From: Phascolarctobacterium faecium DSM 14760
Lineage (GTDB): Bacteria; Bacillota; Negativicutes; Acidaminococcales; Acidaminococcaceae
Length of the DNA stretch: 64,000 nucleotides
NCBI RefSeq assembly: GCF_003269275.1
Contig: NZ_QLTS01000001.1
Location: 248,001 to 312,000 of the forward strand
Direction: 5' to 3'
Shown: one piece after another, positions 62,066 to 64,000 of the stretch
How the letters are laid out: the number at the start of each line of letters is the position of its first letter
How positions within the stretch are numbered: position 1 is the stretch's first letter
Program-made: the position numbers and the translations under genes
Notes under the pieces: generated by a model
Told to the model about the DNA's origin: nothing
Database searches by the model: none
What the model saw: only the letters and a program-made list of their open reading frames with translations

Positions 62066-62494
62066 TCATTCCGTCCTTTTACTTTGTGGACTATCCAGAT
62101 AATTTTGCAGAATCACCACAGCCGCCATCATGTCAATAACTTTTTTGCGTTTGCTGCGGCGCAGGTCGGCATCTATCAAAACTTTTTCAGCGGCAACTGT
62201 CGAAAGACGCTCGTCCCATAAGACGATTTTAAGCTGCGGGAACATTTCGCCGATCACTCTGGCAAAATCCTCGCAGCTCTGCGCACGTTCGCCTACACTG
62301 CCGTTCATATTCTTAGGATAACCTACCACCATCGTATCTACTTCATATTCAGCGATAAGCTCGCCGATACGCTGCAGATCACGTTCTTCACTGGTACGAC
62401 GGATTGTTTCCACCCCGTTGGCGATCATCCCCATCAGATCACTGGCGGCTACGCCGATAGTCCGCGTGCCGACATCCAGAGACATACTTCTCAT
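62066..62494 (-). CDS. ruvX: Holliday junction resolvase-like / pre-16S rRNA nuclease RuvX (YqgF)
   Basis: A 142-residue RNase H-fold protein. SLDVGTRTIGVAASDLMG holds the first catalytic Asp, VVGYPKNMNGSVGERAQ is conserved, and LWDERLSTVAAEKVL holds the other acidic residues. It takes part in 16S rRNA 5' maturation. Confidence 0.94.
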   Translation of the reverse strand: MRSMSLDVGTRTIGVAASDLMGMIANGVETIRRTSEERDLQRIGELIAEYEVDTMVVGYPKNMNGSVGERAQSCEDFARVIGEMFPQLKIVLWDERLSTVAAEKVLIDADLRRSKRKKVIDMMAAVVILQNYLDSPQSKRTE

Positions 62495-62513
62495 GTAAGC
62501 AGCTCTCCCCGTC

Positions 62514-62774
62514 TTATTTTGTGTTTTTTTCCAAATATTTTACTACCAGTTCTTCAATAAGCTCATAACGTTCAAAACGACGCAGCTTCGTGCGTGCGTC
62601 ATCATGACTGGTAATATATGTAGGATCGCCGCTGAGCAGATAACCTACGAGCTGGTCAATAGGATTATAGCCTTTTTCTTCCAGCGCTTTGCACACCTCG
62701 CTGATTGTTTGCGAGACGTCTTTATTTTCATTGTTGCGCTTAAACATCATTGTTTCCTGCGATACCTGAGTCAT
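62514..62774 (-). CDS. ireB: IreB family regulatory phosphoprotein
   Basis: An 86-residue protein (formerly DUF965) with [38 protein letters not shown] and [19 protein letters not shown]. In enterococci IreB is phosphorylated by the IreK Ser/Thr kinase and influences cephalosporin resistance. The alaS-ireB-ruvX order is typical of Firmicutes. It has a good GGAGG. Confidence 0.94.
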   Translation of the reverse strand: MTQVSQETMMFKRNNENKDVSQTISEVCKALEEKGYNPIDQLVGYLLSGDPTYITSHDDARTKLRRFERYELIEELVVKYLEKNTK

Positions 62775-62892
62775 CGTTGATCCCTCCTTGATACAAAATT
62801 CCCTTGTTGAACAACCGTTTGATATAGATACATTACTATTGTAGCATACCTTGAGACAAAAAAATATAAAATAACTGTGAACTTGTATAAAT

Positions 62893-62918
62893 AAAGGCCG
62901 AGAATACTCTCGGCCTTT
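62893..62918. terminator. Terminator after alaS
   Basis: A perfect 11-bp stem AAAGGCCGAGA/TCTCGGCCTTT with a four-base loop, 20 bases after the alaS stop. Confidence 0.88.
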
Positions 62919-62938
62919 AAGTTTTTTTGCACAATTTA

Positions 62939-64000
62939 TTATTTTACCTGTGTTTCGATAACGCCCCAGGCTGCTTCCAACGCTTCACCTAATTTAGAAG
63001 CATCTTTACCGCCTGCCTGTGCCATATCAGGACGTCCGCCGCCGCCGCCGCCGCAGATCCTGGCAACCTCTTTGACAATGTTGCCGGCATGGATACCTTT
63101 AGCGACAGCATCTTTCGTAGCCATAGTCAGAATACTGATCTTGCCGTCGGCAAATACTGAAGCCAGCACAACGACGCCGCCGACCTTATCACGCATCTGG
63201 TCACCCAGATTACGCAGTGCTTCGATATCATCGACACTGACCTGCTGCACTAAAGCTTTGATACCTTTGATGTCGCGAATCTGACTGTCAACGTCACTGA
63301 CCTGAGCTTTAGCGATCTTATCGGCCAGCTCGGCAGCTTTTTGCTCAACAGCTTTCAGTTCGCCCTGCAGAGCTGTCAAACGTGCAGGCACATCAGTTAC
63401 ACGGCATTTCAAGCTTGCAGCCAGGCCTTTTACCATAGCTTCCATTTCGTTGACATGAGCCACAGCACCATGCCCTGTCACAGCTTCGATACGGCGAACG
63501 CCAGCACCGGTGCTGGACTCGGAAATTATTTTAAACATACCGATCTGAGCGGTATTAGTCACATGAACGCCGCCGCAGAATTCCATAGAGAAACCCGGTA
63601 CAGTAACGACACGCACGATATCGCCATATTTTTCGCCAAACAGCGCCATCGCACCACGTTTTTTAGCTTCTTCAATCGGCAGTTCTTCAATGGTCACACC
63701 CTTGGCTGCCAAAATCTCTTCATTAACAATAGCTTCGACGCGGCTCAGTTCTTCTTCTGTTACCGGCGAGAAATGCGAAAAGTCGAAACGCAGACGGTCC
63801 GGACCTACATAACTGCCTGCCTGATTGACATGACCGCCTAAGACAGATTTCAAAGCTGCGTGCAGCAAATGCGTTGCCGTATGATTACGGGCAATATCGC
63901 TTTTGCGGCAGCTGTTTACTTCGTAAGTTACCGCATCTCCCACATTGACTGTACCTTCAACTACACGCCCAATCTGGATCGTAGCGCCGTCCGGCAGTTT
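62939..64000 (-). CDS. alaS: Alanyl-tRNA synthetase, C-terminal part (runs off right edge)
   Basis: About 353 C-terminal residues of AlaS, open at the window edge. It has the editing-domain metal motif [13 protein letters not shown] (HxxxH), the second ligand region [13 protein letters not shown] (Cys-x-x-x-His), [19 protein letters not shown], a coiled coil (about 200-230 of this fragment) and the C-Ala domain with [19 protein letters not shown]. It charges tRNA-Ala; the N-terminal catalytic domain lies beyond the window. Confidence 0.96.
   Translation of the reverse strand, partial: KLPDGATIQIGRVVEGTVNVGDAVTYEVNSCRKSDIARNHTATHLLHAALKSVLGGHVNQAGSYVGPDRLRFDFSHFSPVTEEELSRVEAIVNEEILAAKGVTIEELPIEEAKKRGAMALFGEKYGDIVRVVTVPGFSMEFCGGVHVTNTAQIGMFKIISESSTGAGVRRIEAVTGHGAVAHVNEMEAMVKGLAASLKCRVTDVPARLTALQGELKAVEQKAAELADKIAKAQVSDVDSQIRDIKGIKALVQQVSVDDIEALRNLGDQMRDKVGGVVVLASVFADGKISILTMATKDAVAKGIHAGNIVKEVARICGGGGGGRPDMAQAGGKDASKLGEALEAAWGVIETQVK

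Overview
This 64 kb window comes from a diderm (outer-membrane) Firmicute, most likely a Negativicute of the Acidaminococcaceae or Selenomonadaceae type. The genus cannot be fixed from the sequence alone. The evidence is a mixture: Firmicute gene content (IreB, an Asp23/AmaP/DUF2273 set, RpiR control, a tandem glycine riboswitch, a dxs-tlyA-nadK-argR-recN order) next to outer-membrane machinery (a secretin, a TpsB-type transporter, an autotransporter beta-barrel, an AsmA/TamB-like protein). The base composition is moderate to AT-rich, with very AT-rich spacers.

The first 28 kb is dominated by type IV pilus genes that have been split apart. pilD-pilM-pilN run off the left edge (1-2213). pilB-pilT-pilC and an expressed pilin lie at 20.9-25.5 kb, with a PilP-like gene and the secretin divergent from them (25.8-27.7 kb). 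Between the two halves sit about 19 kb of accessory DNA: c-di-GMP signalling genes beside a lone sugar-binding lipoprotein (2.3-7.2 kb); a transport and catabolic operon of RraA-like aldolase, DAACS transporter and aminotransferase with an RpiR regulator (9-13.1 kb); three tRNAs (Arg, Gly, Pro); a riboswitch-controlled AGCS symporter; a tyrosine recombinase; four further pilin genes in both orientations; and a phage-type replication pair. Two gene remnants, a receiver domain and an internally deleted ynfA, show decay here. The pilins share near-identical N-terminal coding DNA in inverted orientation, two lack a proper start, and a 29-bp inverted repeat brackets two of them. This is the best candidate for an undescribed system: pilin variation by inversion or gene conversion.

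From 27.8 to 36 kb are thiamine salvage genes (thiD-thiM-thiE), transketolase, a DcuB-type C4-dicarboxylate antiporter and an EF-G paralogue whose P-loop lysine is replaced by threonine. From 36.4 to 44.3 kb is a surface-adhesin region: a two-partner secretion pair (TpsB/TpsA) and a classical autotransporter, the latter bracketed by a 261-bp direct repeat.

From 44.3 kb to the right edge, everything lies on the minus strand and is conserved housekeeping: Nudix hydrolase, recN, argR, nadK, tlyA, dxs, ispA, xseB, xseA, a Kae1-like protein, nusB, the Asp23 set, efp, a Xaa-Pro peptidase, DUF4911, U32 peptidase, mltG, DUF1292, an AsmA-like protein, ruvX, ireB and the 3' part of alaS. Many genes overlap by a few bases, so they are probably co-transcribed in a few long operons separated by the hairpins listed.
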